Positions 28,845 through 37,960 of a stretch of 64,000 nucleotides of DNA are shown here, one piece after another. Both the position numbers and the translations under genes were made by a program. Numbering within the stretch: position 1 is the first letter of the stretch; each line of letters opens with the position of its first letter. This stretch comes from Alphaproteobacteria bacterium. Lineage in GTDB: Bacteria > Pseudomonadota > Alphaproteobacteria > Reyranellales > Reyranellaceae. The notes under the pieces were generated by a model, which had not been told where the DNA came from, did not search any database, and saw only the letters and a program-made list of their open reading frames with translations. Where the stretch lies: the NCBI GenBank assembly GCA_017308235.1, contig JAFKFL010000020.1, positions 62,001-126,000 on the forward strand. The letters are read 5' to 3'.

Positions 28845-29800
28845 GCCCCCACCTCGATGCGCGGATCGACGAAGCTGTAGACGATGTCGGTGACGAGGTT
28901 GAAGAGCACCACCATCGCCGAGGACACAAAGAAAACTCCGAGCAGAACCTGATAGTCCCGCTGCGCAAGCGCCTCGAACATCAACCGTCCGATCCCGGGC
29001 CAAGCGAAGACCGTTTCGGTCAGGACAGCTCCGCCGACGATTTGACCGGCCTGAAGGCCTGCAAGAGTCACCACCGGCAGGATGGCGTTGCGGGCGATGT
29101 GGCGCCGCGTCACGATGCCCGGCGCGACGCCCTTGGCGCGCGCGGTCCGCACATAGTCGAAGCTCGCCACCTCCAGCATCGAGGCCCGCATCATACGGGC
29201 ATAGATCGCGGTGAAGAAGAGCCCCAGCGTCATCGCCGGCAGGACCAGGTGATGTGCGATGTCGAGCGCGCGCCACAGCCCGGAGTGGCCGGCCCCGATC
29301 GTCTCGTAGCCGACATTTGGAACAACGCCGAGCTTCAGGGCGAAGACGATCTGGCTCATCAACGCGATCCAGAACAGAGGCGTCGCGTAGAAGAACAGCG
29401 CCGCGGTCGTGATCGCCGTGTCCGACCAGCGGCCGACGCGCCGCGCGGCCAAGATGCCGAGGACGAGCGAGACGGCGAAGGCCGTTCCGGTCAGCAGCAG
29501 CGTCGCCGGGAGACGATCGCCGATCAGCGAGGCCACCGTCTGGTTCTGCCTGTAACTGAAGCCGAGATCGAGAGTGGCGATCCCTTTCAGATAGAGGAAG
29601 AGCTGCTCCCAGAGCGGCCGGTCCAGACCGAAGCGTGCGCGAAGTTGTTCCAGGAAGACGGCATCGGCCGCCCCGGCCTCGCCGGCCATGACGGTCGCGG
29701 GATCGCCCGGCGCAGCGCGGATCAGGAGGAAATTGATGATCGCGATCAGGAAAAGGACGAGGGCGCCCTTCAGCAAACGCGAGAGCAGGAAACGGATCAT
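28841..29800 (-). CDS. Dipeptide/oligopeptide ABC transporter permease (DppB type)
   Basis: 319-residue permease starting FLLSRLLKGALVLFLIAIINFLLIRAAPGDPA, the DppB N-terminus. The motif VRTARAKGVAPGIVTRRHIARNAILP is the EAA loop and ETVFAWPGIGRLMFEALAQRDYQVL the conserved C-terminal part. It is the first intact gene of the operon; the broken binding-protein gene lies 150 bases upstream. Confidence 0.9.
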   Translation of the reverse strand: MIRFLLSRLLKGALVLFLIAIINFLLIRAAPGDPATVMAGEAGAADAVFLEQLRARFGLDRPLWEQLFLYLKGIATLDLGFSYRQNQTVASLIGDRLPATLLLTGTAFAVSLVLGILAARRVGRWSDTAITTAALFFYATPLFWIALMSQIVFALKLGVVPNVGYETIGAGHSGLWRALDIAHHLVLPAMTLGLFFTAIYARMMRASMLEVASFDYVRTARAKGVAPGIVTRRHIARNAILPVVTLAGLQAGQIVGGAVLTETVFAWPGIGRLMFEALAQRDYQVLLGVFFVSSAMVVLFNLVTDIVYSFVDPRIEVGA

Positions 29801-29950
29801 ATGTAGCCTGAGATGAAAGCGTGATCTTACGTGTATCGAGACGCCGCTGCGCGACGTCTCAGCATGACGCGGTCGGCTGGATGAACCCCGCCACCGTCTC
29901 GCTCCTCGGAGGCAGCCGAAGGCCCCGTTTCGAAGAAAGCCTGATTGAGC

Positions 29951-30174
29951 TCACTGCTTCCAGACGTTCTTGCCGGCGTCGTTGACGCCGATCGCCGTGG
30001 TGACGAGGTCCTTCACGCTGCAGCGAAACACGGTCGGGAATTCCATCTCGAGGAGCCAGAGGACCGGAACCTCGTCCACCAGGAGCTTCTGGACCTGATC
30101 GTAGAGCGCCTGCCGCTGCTCGCTCGGAGCCTTGGCTGCCTCCGCGAAGAGACGGTCGACCACGCGGCAGGTCT
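29951..30174 (-). pseudogene. C-terminal remnant of a peptide ABC transporter binding protein (SBP family 5)
   Basis: About 74 residues (RVVDRLFAEAAKAPSEQ...YDQVQKLLVDEVPVLWLLE...) match the extreme C-terminus of DppA/OppA-type binding proteins, normally over 500 residues. The rest is missing: 12 bases upstream of the remnant the sequence is already the GntR-type operator. This looks like an internal deletion of about 1.4 kb that kept the promoter and the gene's 3' end. The downstream permease and ATPase genes are intact. Whether the short frame is translated (from GTG 30163) is unknown; it could not bind a solute. Confidence 0.7.
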
Positions 30175-30185
30175 AGCTCCAGCTA

Positions 30186-30202
30186 TTAGCGATAATCGCT
30201 CA
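30186..30202. promoter_or_regulatory. GntR-type operator before the peptide-importer operon
   Basis: TTAGCGATAATCGCTCA is a 17-mer with arms TTAGCGAT / ATCGCTCA, one mismatch from the perfect palindrome at 34080-34096. It sits directly upstream of the truncated binding-protein gene. Confidence 0.62.
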
Positions 30203-30694
30203 TAAAATTACTGTCAACAGACGCGCGAGAGGCAGGCGTGCATCTGGCCCGCCAACGGACGTGCTCTGTGAAAAGCGCAAATTGAGGGCCGCACGTCGAT
30301 CTCAAGCAGCTTTGAAACCGGCGTAAGCCCGCTCTTGACCATCATATTTGTAACGCTTATCGCTAATCATGGATCGGCACGGATTTCGACGTCCTCTTGG
30401 GGAGCGAGCTCTCGCACAGGAATTCGCACTCGTGGCTTGCTGCTAAGTATTGGAACGCCCCATGCTCGTCTCGACGCGGGAAGCTACATGGCGCCATCTT
30501 TTGTAGCCATTTCCTCAAACAGGAAATGCTGCACCGAGGATTTCGCAGCCCATCCGGGGGAACGGCGCGAGGCACCGGATCGCGCTTCGCATCTGGGTAC
30601 GCGGTGTCGGTCTAGTCCCGGCTCCACGCGAATAGACGAATCACGCGACATCCACCCGTTGCTCCTATCATTTGATAATCACAAGGCGGAACAA
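30203..30694. other. About 490-bp leader region upstream of the amidase gene
   Basis: No recognisable gene. The frame of the amidase stays open through much of it, but the 120 extra residues are not amidase-like and lack a convincing start. A GntR half-site ATCGCTAA is at 30359-30366, preceded by a degenerate second arm (GTAACGCT from 30350). The amidase promoter is probably near 30.3 kb, giving a long 5' leader. Confidence 0.45.
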
Positions 30695-32119
30695 ATGAAC
30701 GAGCGTATTACGAGATCCGACAGCGAATTGTGCTTTCTTCCCGTATCGATCCTGTCCGAAAAACTGTCGAACCGGGAAATTTCGTCGCGCGATCTCGTCG
30801 AAGCGTTTCTGACGCGTATCGCGAAGTATAACAGAGTTCTCCATTCTTACGTGGAAGTCTATTCCGAGGAGGCTCTGCTGACTGCCGAAGCCGCCGACAA
30901 GGCGTTGCTTGCAGGCAGTCGTCTCGGTCCGTTCCACGGCATTCCGATTGCCCTGAAGGATTTGATCGAGCTGAAGGGGCGCGTTACCACGGCGGGGTCG
31001 GTGCATTTTCAGGAGCGTTGCTCCACCGTGACGGCGAGCCTTGCCCAGCGGCTCGTTGGGAATGGTCTGGTCGTTCTCGGTAAGGTTCACACGGTCGAGT
31101 TTGCGTATAGCGGCTGGGGAACCAATTCGACCTTGGGCACACCGTGGAACCCCTGGGACTGTTCGGTCGCGAGAATACCCGGCGGATCGAGCAGCGGATC
31201 GGCAGTGGCGGTCGCCGCGGGCCTGGCGCCCTGGGCGATCGGCACCGATACGGGCGGTTCAGTCCGACTCCCCGCATCGTATTGCGGATTAACCGGCCTC
31301 AAGACGACGGCGGGTCGCATACCGACCGACGGGATCGTCCCGCTGAGCCAGACCCTCGATACGCCCGGTCCGCTCGCGCGCTCGGTGGCGGATGTGGAAC
31401 TGCTTTACGAGTTGATGAGGGGTTGCGGCACCTTCGGTTCAGATCCGGAATCGGGGCAAGCGACGGCCGAGCGGTCGAAAGCCGGCATCCGGGGGCTTCG
31501 GCTGGGGCGCATTCCGTTGGCGGAAAGAAACGGTGTCCACAAGGCTGTGCTGGCAGCATATGACGAATCGCTCGAAGTGCTCGCTCGTCTCGGTGCCGAG
31601 ATCGTCGAAGTCGAGCTGCCTTTCGTGCTTGAAGATTGCCGCTCTCCCCATATGACGATCGTAAATGCGGAGGCTTACAAAAACTTCCGCGACGTTGTCG
31701 ATGATGAGTCGACGGTGCTGGACGAGGCCATCAGGCGCGGCATTCGGACGGGCCGTGAGATTTCGGCCTTTGATTATCTATCCGCTCTCGGGAAGCGCCT
31801 CGAGCTGCGACAGGGCATGTATCGGGCCCTGTCCGATTTGGATGCCTTGCTGACGCCGACGACGGAAACGGCAGCTATCCCGCTCGATGCCGTCGACAAG
31901 CAAAGTGTTCCCTCGCGGTTCACGCGTTTTGCGAACACCCTCGGCATGTGCGCACTTGCAGTCCCCAACGGTTTCACATCGGCAGGCCTGCCGACCTCGC
32001 TTCAGATCGTCTGTCGAGGAGACGAGGAGGCAGCCGCCCTGCGGATCGGACGCGCTTTTCAGGAGGTGACGGATTGGCATCTGCGCAGACCCGACCTCGC
32101 AGCACTAGGACTTTCGTGA
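30695..32119 (+). CDS. Amidase signature family protein
   Basis: 474 residues with the full Ser-cisSer-Lys triad: K88 in IALKDLIE, S165 in GGSSSGSAVAVAAG and nucleophile S189 in TDTGGSVRLPA. The enzyme hydrolyses a carboxamide to acid and ammonia in the cytoplasm. ATG 30695 has GGCGGA upstream and begins the family's usual N-terminal helices. Candidate substrates are amides or N-carbamoyl forms of the amino acids handled by the neighbouring importers; the specificity cannot be read from the sequence. It is followed by a strong hairpin. Confidence 0.88.
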   Translation: MNERITRSDSELCFLPVSILSEKLSNREISSRDLVEAFLTRIAKYNRVLHSYVEVYSEEALLTAEAADKALLAGSRLGPFHGIPIALKDLIELKGRVTTAGSVHFQERCSTVTASLAQRLVGNGLVVLGKVHTVEFAYSGWGTNSTLGTPWNPWDCSVARIPGGSSSGSAVAVAAGLAPWAIGTDTGGSVRLPASYCGLTGLKTTAGRIPTDGIVPLSQTLDTPGPLARSVADVELLYELMRGCGTFGSDPESGQATAERSKAGIRGLRLGRIPLAERNGVHKAVLAAYDESLEVLARLGAEIVEVELPFVLEDCRSPHMTIVNAEAYKNFRDVVDDESTVLDEAIRRGIRTGREISAFDYLSALGKRLELRQGMYRALSDLDALLTPTTETAAIPLDAVDKQSVPSRFTRFANTLGMCALAVPNGFTSAGLPTSLQIVCRGDEEAAALRIGRAFQEVTDWHLRRPDLAALGLS

Positions 32120-32126
32120 AGCGATG

Positions 32127-32156
32127 CGTGGCCCAGCGCACTCTGCGCTGGCCACG
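32127..32156 (+). terminator. Hairpin after the amidase gene
   Basis: CGTGGCCCAGCGCA-CTC-TGCGCTGGCCACG pairs over 13 bp with one bulged C, starting eight bases after the stop codon. There is no U-run, so termination efficiency is uncertain. The rest of the gap to 32340 holds nothing I can support. Confidence 0.55.
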
Positions 32157-32340
32157 GGATCCGGTAAAATCTGTCGCGCTATGCCGCCTGTCGGCCCAGT
32201 TTGGATCGTCTCGGCGGTCTTGAAGATTTCTTCAAACCCTTGTCAGCAATGGGATCGTAATCTTCTCGCCCGTTTGTCTTCGGAGATCAGCGGAACGGAC
32301 GCGCCTCGCCGCATGCAATGCGACTGCAGAGAATCGCCTC

Positions 32341-33111
32341 TCAGCATGTGAGGATTGGCGAGAGCCCGAGGATGCGCTGAATCGAACCGATCGCAGATTT
32401 CGGCGTATAGGCGCCGGAGACCCCACCCAATGCGGTAGAACGGACGGCGATCTCCCACTGAAAGCCGCGGCCCGAGACCTGGATCCGGTGGCTCATTTCT
32501 TTTGTATCAGGATCCGCGATGACGACGCTTCGGGTCCGGTCAAAGCCGATCCCGGCGATGGCGACGGCGGCGTGCACATTCACGTTTCGCGGGAAACGTC
32601 GACAGGCCTCTCTCGCCGATCCGTCGAAAAGCTCCCCGCTGCTGCCGGGATCGACGCCCAGGCTGCCTCCGGACTTCGTGGTCGTGACGACCACCTCGTC
32701 GATCGCGTCCCGCCCATCGCTCAGCCCATCAAGGGCCAGAATCGCGCCATGGGGGATGAAGAGCCTCGAACCTGCTACCGCAGCGGCATCGCGCAGGCGA
32801 CTTTCCGTGGTCTCGTCGGCTAGCGCCGAACAGCTGAAGACGCACAGGTCGCCGCGGGCCAGGAGTTCGGCTCCATAGCGAGCGATGACATCGGGATGCG
32901 CAGCCTCGACCACCATGTTCGTTGATGCCGCGAGCGCGCGCTGAACATCGGTCGTGAATCTGGCCTCGAGTTCCTTCTCACCTTCCGGAGGCTTCTCACC
33001 TTCCGCGCCGAGGACATAGTCTACCTCCGCCAGGCCGCCATCGACAATCGTCTTGAAGATTGCGCGTCCGATCGTGCCCGCGCCGATGATACCAATGCGC
33101 TTCAAGCTCAT
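32341..33111 (-). CDS. Aspartate dehydrogenase-like protein (NadX family)
   Basis: 256 residues. The NAD(P)-binding loop is KRIGIIGAGTIGRAI and the family core FPRNVNVHAAVAIAGIGFDRT is present. Characterised members oxidatively deaminate L-aspartate to iminosuccinate/oxaloacetate with release of ammonia, or feed iminosuccinate to NAD synthesis. It lies among aspartate/glutamate-type transport and amino-acid-degrading genes, so a catabolic role is more likely than NAD synthesis. The GntR regulator gene lies 139 bases upstream on the same strand. Confidence 0.82.
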   Translation of the reverse strand: MSLKRIGIIGAGTIGRAIFKTIVDGGLAEVDYVLGAEGEKPPEGEKELEARFTTDVQRALAASTNMVVEAAHPDVIARYGAELLARGDLCVFSCSALADETTESRLRDAAAVAGSRLFIPHGAILALDGLSDGRDAIDEVVVTTTKSGGSLGVDPGSSGELFDGSAREACRRFPRNVNVHAAVAIAGIGFDRTRSVVIADPDTKEMSHRIQVSGRGFQWEIAVRSTALGGVSGAYTPKSAIGSIQRILGLSPILTC

Positions 33112-33250
33112 TCTCCTGCAATCTTGGGGCGGCCTTGGATTTCTGGATATTCAGCGCGCGAAACCCGGATGGCGCTGGGTCCTTTGTCCGCGCTCCGGCG
33201 GGCGCCGATGTCCAATCACACGGACCCTTGGCCGGACGATCTTGTAAGGT

Positions 33251-33925
33251 TCAGTCCTTCTGGGCGAGACTGTCCACGAGCAGATCCCCCGTGGCGAGGA
33301 TGTGCCGGCGAAGCGTGTCGCATGCCCGCTCTACATCGCGCATCTCGCACAGCGTCAGGATGGCCCTGTGCTCAGCTTGTGACTGCTCGAGGTGGTGGGT
33401 TTCTCCCCATGTAAAGCGCAGATAGCGTTCGAAATTCATCCTCAACGTCTCGATCATCTCCAGCGTGCGCTGACGCTTTGCCGGCGCATACAAGATGGCG
33501 TGGAACTGCCCGTTCAGCAGGATCTTGGCATCGACGGTGTCGGAAGCGTCGAGTTCGTCGAGGACGTTTCGCGCTCGAATGAAATCGGAGCGAACCATGT
33601 TGGGGATCGCCCAGCGCAAAGCCTGACATTCCAGCAAAGCTCGAAGTTGGCTGATCTCCCAGGCCTCGTCCCGATGCATGACCGCGACGCTGACGCCTCG
33701 CCGCGGCTCTGCGGTGAGGAAGCCTTCTGCGATTAGCTGTTTGAAAGCCTCCCTGACGATCATCTGGCTGACGCCGAACCGGGTCGCTATCGCATCCTGC
33801 CGCAATCGCTCCCCGCCGCTGAGCTGATTGTGGAGGATCGCGGCCCGTAACGCATCCACGACCACAGCACCCGTCGAGCGGTTATCCCGACCGAACGCAA
33901 GCTCGATGTTGTTGGGCAGATCCAC
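33251..33925 (-). CDS. GntR-family regulator, FCD (FadR/VanR) subgroup
   Basis: 224 residues: an N-terminal winged helix (LSGGERLRQDAIATRFGVSQMIVREAFKQLIAEGFLTAEPRRGVSV) and an all-helical FCD effector domain (YAPAKRQRTLEMIETLRMNFERYLRFTWG, then HHLEQSQAEHRAIL with ligand-type histidines). FCD regulators bind carboxylic or amino acids and usually repress nearby operons. A half-site TTAGCGAT lies 19 bases upstream of its start and full sites precede the surrounding operons, so it is the likely local regulator of the 24-42 kb region. Confidence 0.88.
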   Translation of the reverse strand: MDLPNNIELAFGRDNRSTGAVVVDALRAAILHNQLSGGERLRQDAIATRFGVSQMIVREAFKQLIAEGFLTAEPRRGVSVAVMHRDEAWEISQLRALLECQALRWAIPNMVRSDFIRARNVLDELDASDTVDAKILLNGQFHAILYAPAKRQRTLEMIETLRMNFERYLRFTWGETHHLEQSQAEHRAILTLCEMRDVERACDTLRRHILATGDLLVDSLAQKD

Positions 33926-33943
33926 ATGTCCTCCAGAATGATC

Positions 33944-33951
33944 TTAGCGAT
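33944..33951. promoter_or_regulatory. GntR half-site upstream of the regulator gene
   Basis: TTAGCGAT without a recognisable second arm. Its position just upstream of the regulator's start suggests autoregulation. Confidence 0.4.
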
Positions 33952-34079
33952 AGTACCCGAATATCAGCGCATCCTTGGCGCCACATTGTATCCCAAGTCA
34001 ACCGCGCGCGCGCGTCAGGCCTGCCTGTCCATCTTGCCTAGTTATTAACAGCCTAGGACCCCGATTGACGTGACCCTAA

Positions 34080-34096
34080 TTAGCGATTATCGCTAA
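34080..34096. promoter_or_regulatory. Perfect 17-bp operator (GntR-type candidate)
   Basis: TTAGCGATTATCGCTAA is a perfect palindrome around one central base. It is 33 bases upstream of the HAD hydrolase gene, first of a rightward operon, and about 155 bases from the divergent GntR gene. Confidence 0.7.
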
Positions 34097-34129
34097 CACT
34101 AATTTCACACGAAAGCCAATGGGATTGTT

Positions 34130-34834
34130 ATGCTCCGTCTGTCCGACTTCGACGCCGTGACCTTCGACGTTTACGGCACGCTTATCGATTGGGAGCCTTC
34201 GATCGCCGCGTTTCTCGGGGCGTGGGCGACGAAAAACGGCATCACTGCGACCGATGACGCCTTGATCATGTCGTTCGATCGGGCTCGCGCTGAAATTCAG
34301 AAGGAGCGGCCTGCGCACCTCTACCCCGAGGTTCTACGGCGGTGCTTCGACCGGATTTCTTCCGAGCATGGCGTGCCGGTCGACCGTGACATGCGGGAGG
34401 GGTTTTCGAGAACGCCCCATGACTGGCCGGCCTATTCGGACACGGAAGCTGGTCTCAAGAGGCTGCAAGCATCCGCCAAGATCGGAGCTCTCTCGAACAT
34501 CGACAATGCCTCCCTCGCATCGTCCTGCGCGAAGATGAACATCCGCTTCGACATCATTGTCACCGCAGAGCGGGTCGGCGCCTATAAGCCAAGCGACGAG
34601 CATTTTGCCACCGCGCTCGCCGATCTCGACGCCCTCGGAATTCCCAGGCAGCGCGTGCTCCACGTGGGCCAGAGCCTTCGCGCCGACATCACGCCCGCCA
34701 ACAGGCTGGGACTGAAATCCGCCTGGATCAACCGGCCGAACCGCCTTCTCGGGCTGTCCGGCGAAGGCGCGGCCGAGGCTCAGCCGGATCTGACCGTATC
34801 GAGCCTCGCGGAACTGCTCGAAGCCATCGCCTGA
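34130..34834 (+). CDS. HAD-superfamily hydrolase, haloacid dehalogenase type II-like
   Basis: 234 residues with the HAD motifs in order: the nucleophile D13 in TFDVYGTLID, GALSNIDNASL (motif II Ser), the motif III lysine in GAYKPSDEHF, and HVGQSLRADITPANRLGLKSAWINRP. The cap and DVYGTL motif resemble L-2-haloacid dehalogenases, but many such proteins are phosphatases of unknown substrate. First gene of the operon after the perfect GntR site, so it belongs to the same catabolic regulon. The role in the pathway is not clear. Confidence 0.83.
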   Translation: MLRLSDFDAVTFDVYGTLIDWEPSIAAFLGAWATKNGITATDDALIMSFDRARAEIQKERPAHLYPEVLRRCFDRISSEHGVPVDRDMREGFSRTPHDWPAYSDTEAGLKRLQASAKIGALSNIDNASLASSCAKMNIRFDIIVTAERVGAYKPSDEHFATALADLDALGIPRQRVLHVGQSLRADITPANRLGLKSAWINRPNRLLGLSGEGAAEAQPDLTVSSLAELLEAIA

Positions 34835-34872
34835 CCCTTGCCAACAAACGATAACCAACAACGGAGCGGGAT

Positions 34873-35748
34873 ATGAGAACGAGGATCTTGGGGTTGGCCG
34901 CCATCGGCATCGTCTTGGCCGTGGGAATGGCATCGGGAGCTCTAGCGCAAGCGACCGATGCCGTGATCGACCGGATCAAGGCGAAGAAGTCGATCTCGAT
35001 CGGCTACCGCGAGGCCTCGATCCCGTTTTCCTACATCGATGCCCAGGGCAAGCCGACCGGATACTCGACCGATATCTGCATCAAGGTCGCAGCGACGGTG
35101 AAGGCCGCGCTTGGCCTCGCCGATCTCGAGATCAAATGGGTACCCGTCAACCTGCAGAACCGGATTCCGCTCGTCGCCAACGGAACCGTCGACATCTCCT
35201 GCGAATCGGCGGTGAACACGATCGGGCGCCAGGCCCAGGTCGACTTTTCCAGCCCGTTTTTCATTTCCTCGACGCGGTTCCTGGTGAAGTCGAAATCCGG
35301 CATCGCCGAGCTCGCCGACCTCAACGGCAAGTCGATCGCTCTTCCGATCAATTCGGTGCCTGAACGTCTGATCAAGTCGCTGGTCGAGCGCGACAAGCTT
35401 AACATCCGGATCGTGCCGGTGCGCGACAATTCCGAAGGCTTCCTCGCCCTCTCGACTGACCGCGTCGATGCGTTCTCGACCGACGACATCCTCCTGTTCG
35501 GCCTTCGCAGCAAGGCGCCCTCACCCGCCGAATACGAGGTCGTCGGCAAGCCTCTGTCCTATGACAGCTACGGCTTCCTCGTCCAGAAGAACAGCACGGT
35601 CTTCCTCTCGCTGGTGAACGCCACGCTCGCCCGCATGGCGCGCGAAGGCGACCTCCAGAAGGTGTACCAGACGTGGTTCGAGCCGCTCGGCGTGCCGCTA
35701 TCCGCGCCGCTCGCGACCACCTTCCAAGTGATCGGGATTCCCGAGTGA
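34873..35748 (+). CDS. Glutamate/aspartate-type ABC transporter binding protein (GltI-like)
   Basis: 291 residues with a signal peptide (GLAAIGIVLAVGMASGALAQ). FSYIDAQGKPTGYSTDICIKV, VNLQNRIPLVANGTVDISCESAVNTIGRQAQVDFSSPFF and STDDILLFGLRSKA match the GltI/AatJ group that binds acidic amino acids. It is followed by two permease genes and one ATPase, the normal Glt layout. Acidic amino acids or hydroxy-derivatives are the likely ligands. Confidence 0.87.
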   Translation: MRTRILGLAAIGIVLAVGMASGALAQATDAVIDRIKAKKSISIGYREASIPFSYIDAQGKPTGYSTDICIKVAATVKAALGLADLEIKWVPVNLQNRIPLVANGTVDISCESAVNTIGRQAQVDFSSPFFISSTRFLVKSKSGIAELADLNGKSIALPINSVPERLIKSLVERDKLNIRIVPVRDNSEGFLALSTDRVDAFSTDDILLFGLRSKAPSPAEYEVVGKPLSYDSYGFLVQKNSTVFLSLVNATLARMAREGDLQKVYQTWFEPLGVPLSAPLATTFQVIGIPE

Positions 35749-35791
35749 CTTGGGCTGGCGCCCCAGGACGCCCAGCCGTGAAGGACGCGCC

Positions 35792-36508
35792 ATGAATTAC
35801 GCATGGAATTGGAGCGTTCTCTTCCAAGCCCCCTATCTAGGGTGGCTCGGCCAGGGCATCGCGATGACCATGATGGTCTCGATCGCCGCGTGGATCATCG
35901 CGCTGACCCTCGGGACGCTGATCGGCATACTGCATAGCGGCGCGTCCGGCGCGCTTCGCCTCGTCACCGGTTGCTACATTAACGTGTTTCGCAACGTGCC
36001 GCTGCTGCTGCAGATGTTCCTCTGGTTCTTCGTTGTGCCCGAGCTCCTGCCGAAAGCCGCGGGGACATGGCTCAAGCGGGATCTCCCTCACCCCGAAGTC
36101 GTGACGGCCATCGTGGCGCTTGGCCTGTTCACCGCCTCGCGCGTCGCAGTCCAGGTCGCAGCCGGCATCGCCGCCGTCCCGCGCGGACAGTCGATGGCGG
36201 CGTACGCCTCCGGGCTGTCCACCCTGCAGCGCTACAAGCTCGTCCTGCTGCCGCAGGCCTTCAGGATCGTCGTTCCGCCGATGACTTCCGAATTCCTGAC
36301 GATCTTCAAGAACTCGTCCATCGCGCTGAGCATCGGCGTCTATGAGCTGACGGCGCAGACCCAGCAGATCCAGAGCTTCACCTATCAGGGCTTCGAGGCC
36401 TTCACCGCCGCGACCGTCACCTACATGACGATCGCCCTGATCGTGACCGCGCTGATGACGGTCATCGAGCGCAGGATCGCGATTGCCGGTCCGCTCGCGA
36501 GGGGATGA
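35792..36508 (+). CDS. Glutamate/aspartate-type ABC permease (GltJ-like)
   Basis: 238-residue permease with the N-terminus YAWNWSVLFQAPYLGWLGQGIAMTMMVS and RNVPLLLQMFLWFFVVPELLP, both typical of GltJ. The EAA loop is AAYASGLSTLQRYKLVLLPQAFRI. ATG 35792 has AAGGA six bases upstream. It forms a heterodimer with the next gene's product. Confidence 0.9.
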   Translation: MNYAWNWSVLFQAPYLGWLGQGIAMTMMVSIAAWIIALTLGTLIGILHSGASGALRLVTGCYINVFRNVPLLLQMFLWFFVVPELLPKAAGTWLKRDLPHPEVVTAIVALGLFTASRVAVQVAAGIAAVPRGQSMAAYASGLSTLQRYKLVLLPQAFRIVVPPMTSEFLTIFKNSSIALSIGVYELTAQTQQIQSFTYQGFEAFTAATVTYMTIALIVTALMTVIERRIAIAGPLARG

Positions 36509-36511
36509 GCA

Positions 36512-37174
36512 ATGTCCGGCTTCGACATCTCCGTCATTCTCCATGCTCTGCCCTTCCTGGCGAAAGGGCTCGGCCTCAGCCTCGCCCTGACCGCCGTCGC
36601 CATGATCGGCGGCCTGGCGCTCGGCCTGGTCATCGCCGTCATTCGCCTTTCGCGGTTCCGCTTCCCGGCGATGCTCGCGGCGCTTTATGTGAACGGCTTC
36701 CGGGCTGTCCCGCTGATCCTCGTGATCTTCTGGTTCTACTTTCTGGTGCCGCTCCTGCTCGGCCGGCCGGTCGGCGCGCTCTACTCTGTACTGATCGCCT
36801 TCGTGATGTTCGAGGGCGCTTACTACTCCGAGATCATCCGCGCCGGGTTAAAGAGCGTGCGGCCGGGACAATGGCAGGCGGCGCAGGCCTCCGGCATGAC
36901 CTATCTCCAGACGATCCGCCTCGTGGTGCTACCGCAGGCACTGCGCAAGATGGCGCCGCTGATGGTGACGCAGGGCGTCGTGCTCTTCCAGGATACCTCG
37001 CTGGTCTATGTCGTGTCGCTCCACGACTTCATGACCTCCGCCAGCATCGTCGCGAACACCCAGAACCGCATCGTCGAGCTCTACGTCTTCGCCGCTTTCG
37101 TCTACTTCGCCATCTGCACGACAGGCAGCGTCCTGGCCCAGCGCCTCAGCAGCGGTCGGCGACATGCGTACTGA
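36512..37174 (+). CDS. Glutamate/aspartate-type ABC permease (GltK-like)
   Basis: 220-residue permease starting three bases after the previous stop. NGFRAVPLILVIFWFYFLVPLL and the EAA loop QAAQASGMTYLQTIRLVVLPQALRKM are typical of GltK. LFQDTSLVYVVSLHDFM is the usual C-terminal helix start of the family. Confidence 0.9.
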   Translation: MSGFDISVILHALPFLAKGLGLSLALTAVAMIGGLALGLVIAVIRLSRFRFPAMLAALYVNGFRAVPLILVIFWFYFLVPLLLGRPVGALYSVLIAFVMFEGAYYSEIIRAGLKSVRPGQWQAAQASGMTYLQTIRLVVLPQALRKMAPLMVTQGVVLFQDTSLVYVVSLHDFMTSASIVANTQNRIVELYVFAAFVYFAICTTGSVLAQRLSSGRRHAY

Positions 37175-37230
37175 ACGCGCCAGCGAGATCATCCCCTGCA
37201 ACCGCGGGATAGCGTGAACGATAGGTCGAG

Positions 37231-37959
37231 ATGATAAGGATCGAAGGATTATCCAAGAGCTACGGCGACCTTCCGGTTCTGCGGAACTGCAGCCTTGAGG
37301 TCGGGCGCGGCGAAGTCGTCGTGATCTGCGGACCTTCGGGCTCGGGCAAGAGCACCTTCGTCAAATGCATGAATGGGATCGAGCCGGTCCAGGCCGGCCG
37401 GATCACCATCGACGGAGAGGTTCTCCCGTCCAAGCCCGCCGCGGCCGCCAGGATCCGCTCGCGCGTGGGCATGGTGTTCCAGCACTTTGAGCTCTACCCG
37501 CATTTGACGGTGATGGAGAACATCTGCCTGGCGCAGATCCATGTGCTCAAGCGCGGCCGTGGCGAAGCGGAGGCCAAGGCGCGCGCTCTGCTTCGGCGTG
37601 TCGGCCTCGCGGATAAGGAAAGCGCCTATCCGACGCAGCTCTCGGGCGGCCAGCAGCAGCGGATCGCCATCGTCCGGGCGCTGGCCATGGACCCGATTGC
37701 CATGCTCTTCGACGAGCCGACCTCGGCACTCGATCCGGAGATGATCGGTGAGGTGCTCGCCGTCATGCTGGAGCTCGCGCGGGAGGGCATGACCATGATC
37801 GTCGTGACCCACGAGATGGGCTTCGCCAAGGCCGCGGCTGGCCGGATCGTCTTCATGGATCATGGCGAGATCGTCGAGGTCGCCGAGACCCAGCACTTCT
37901 TCGCTCAGCCGAGTTCTGAGCGCGCCCGTCTCTTCCTGTCACGCATCCTGGCGCATTGA
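37231..37959 (+). CDS. Glutamate/aspartate-type ABC ATPase (GltL-like)
   Basis: 242-residue ATPase with GPSGSGKST (Walker A), [19 protein letters not shown] and [14 protein letters not shown]. Completes the Glt-type importer. Its stop is one base before the dehydratase gene, which places uptake and the first catabolic enzyme in one transcript. Confidence 0.92.
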   Translation: MIRIEGLSKSYGDLPVLRNCSLEVGRGEVVVICGPSGSGKSTFVKCMNGIEPVQAGRITIDGEVLPSKPAAAARIRSRVGMVFQHFELYPHLTVMENICLAQIHVLKRGRGEAEAKARALLRRVGLADKESAYPTQLSGGQQQRIAIVRALAMDPIAMLFDEPTSALDPEMIGEVLAVMLELAREGMTMIVVTHEMGFAKAAAGRIVFMDHGEIVEVAETQHFFAQPSSERARLFLSRILAH

Positions 37960-37960
37960 A

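Noticed and set aside
30335-30694. N-terminal extension of the amidase
   Set aside because: The residues are not amidase-like, and the real N-terminal helices begin at ATG 30695 with a ribosome site.
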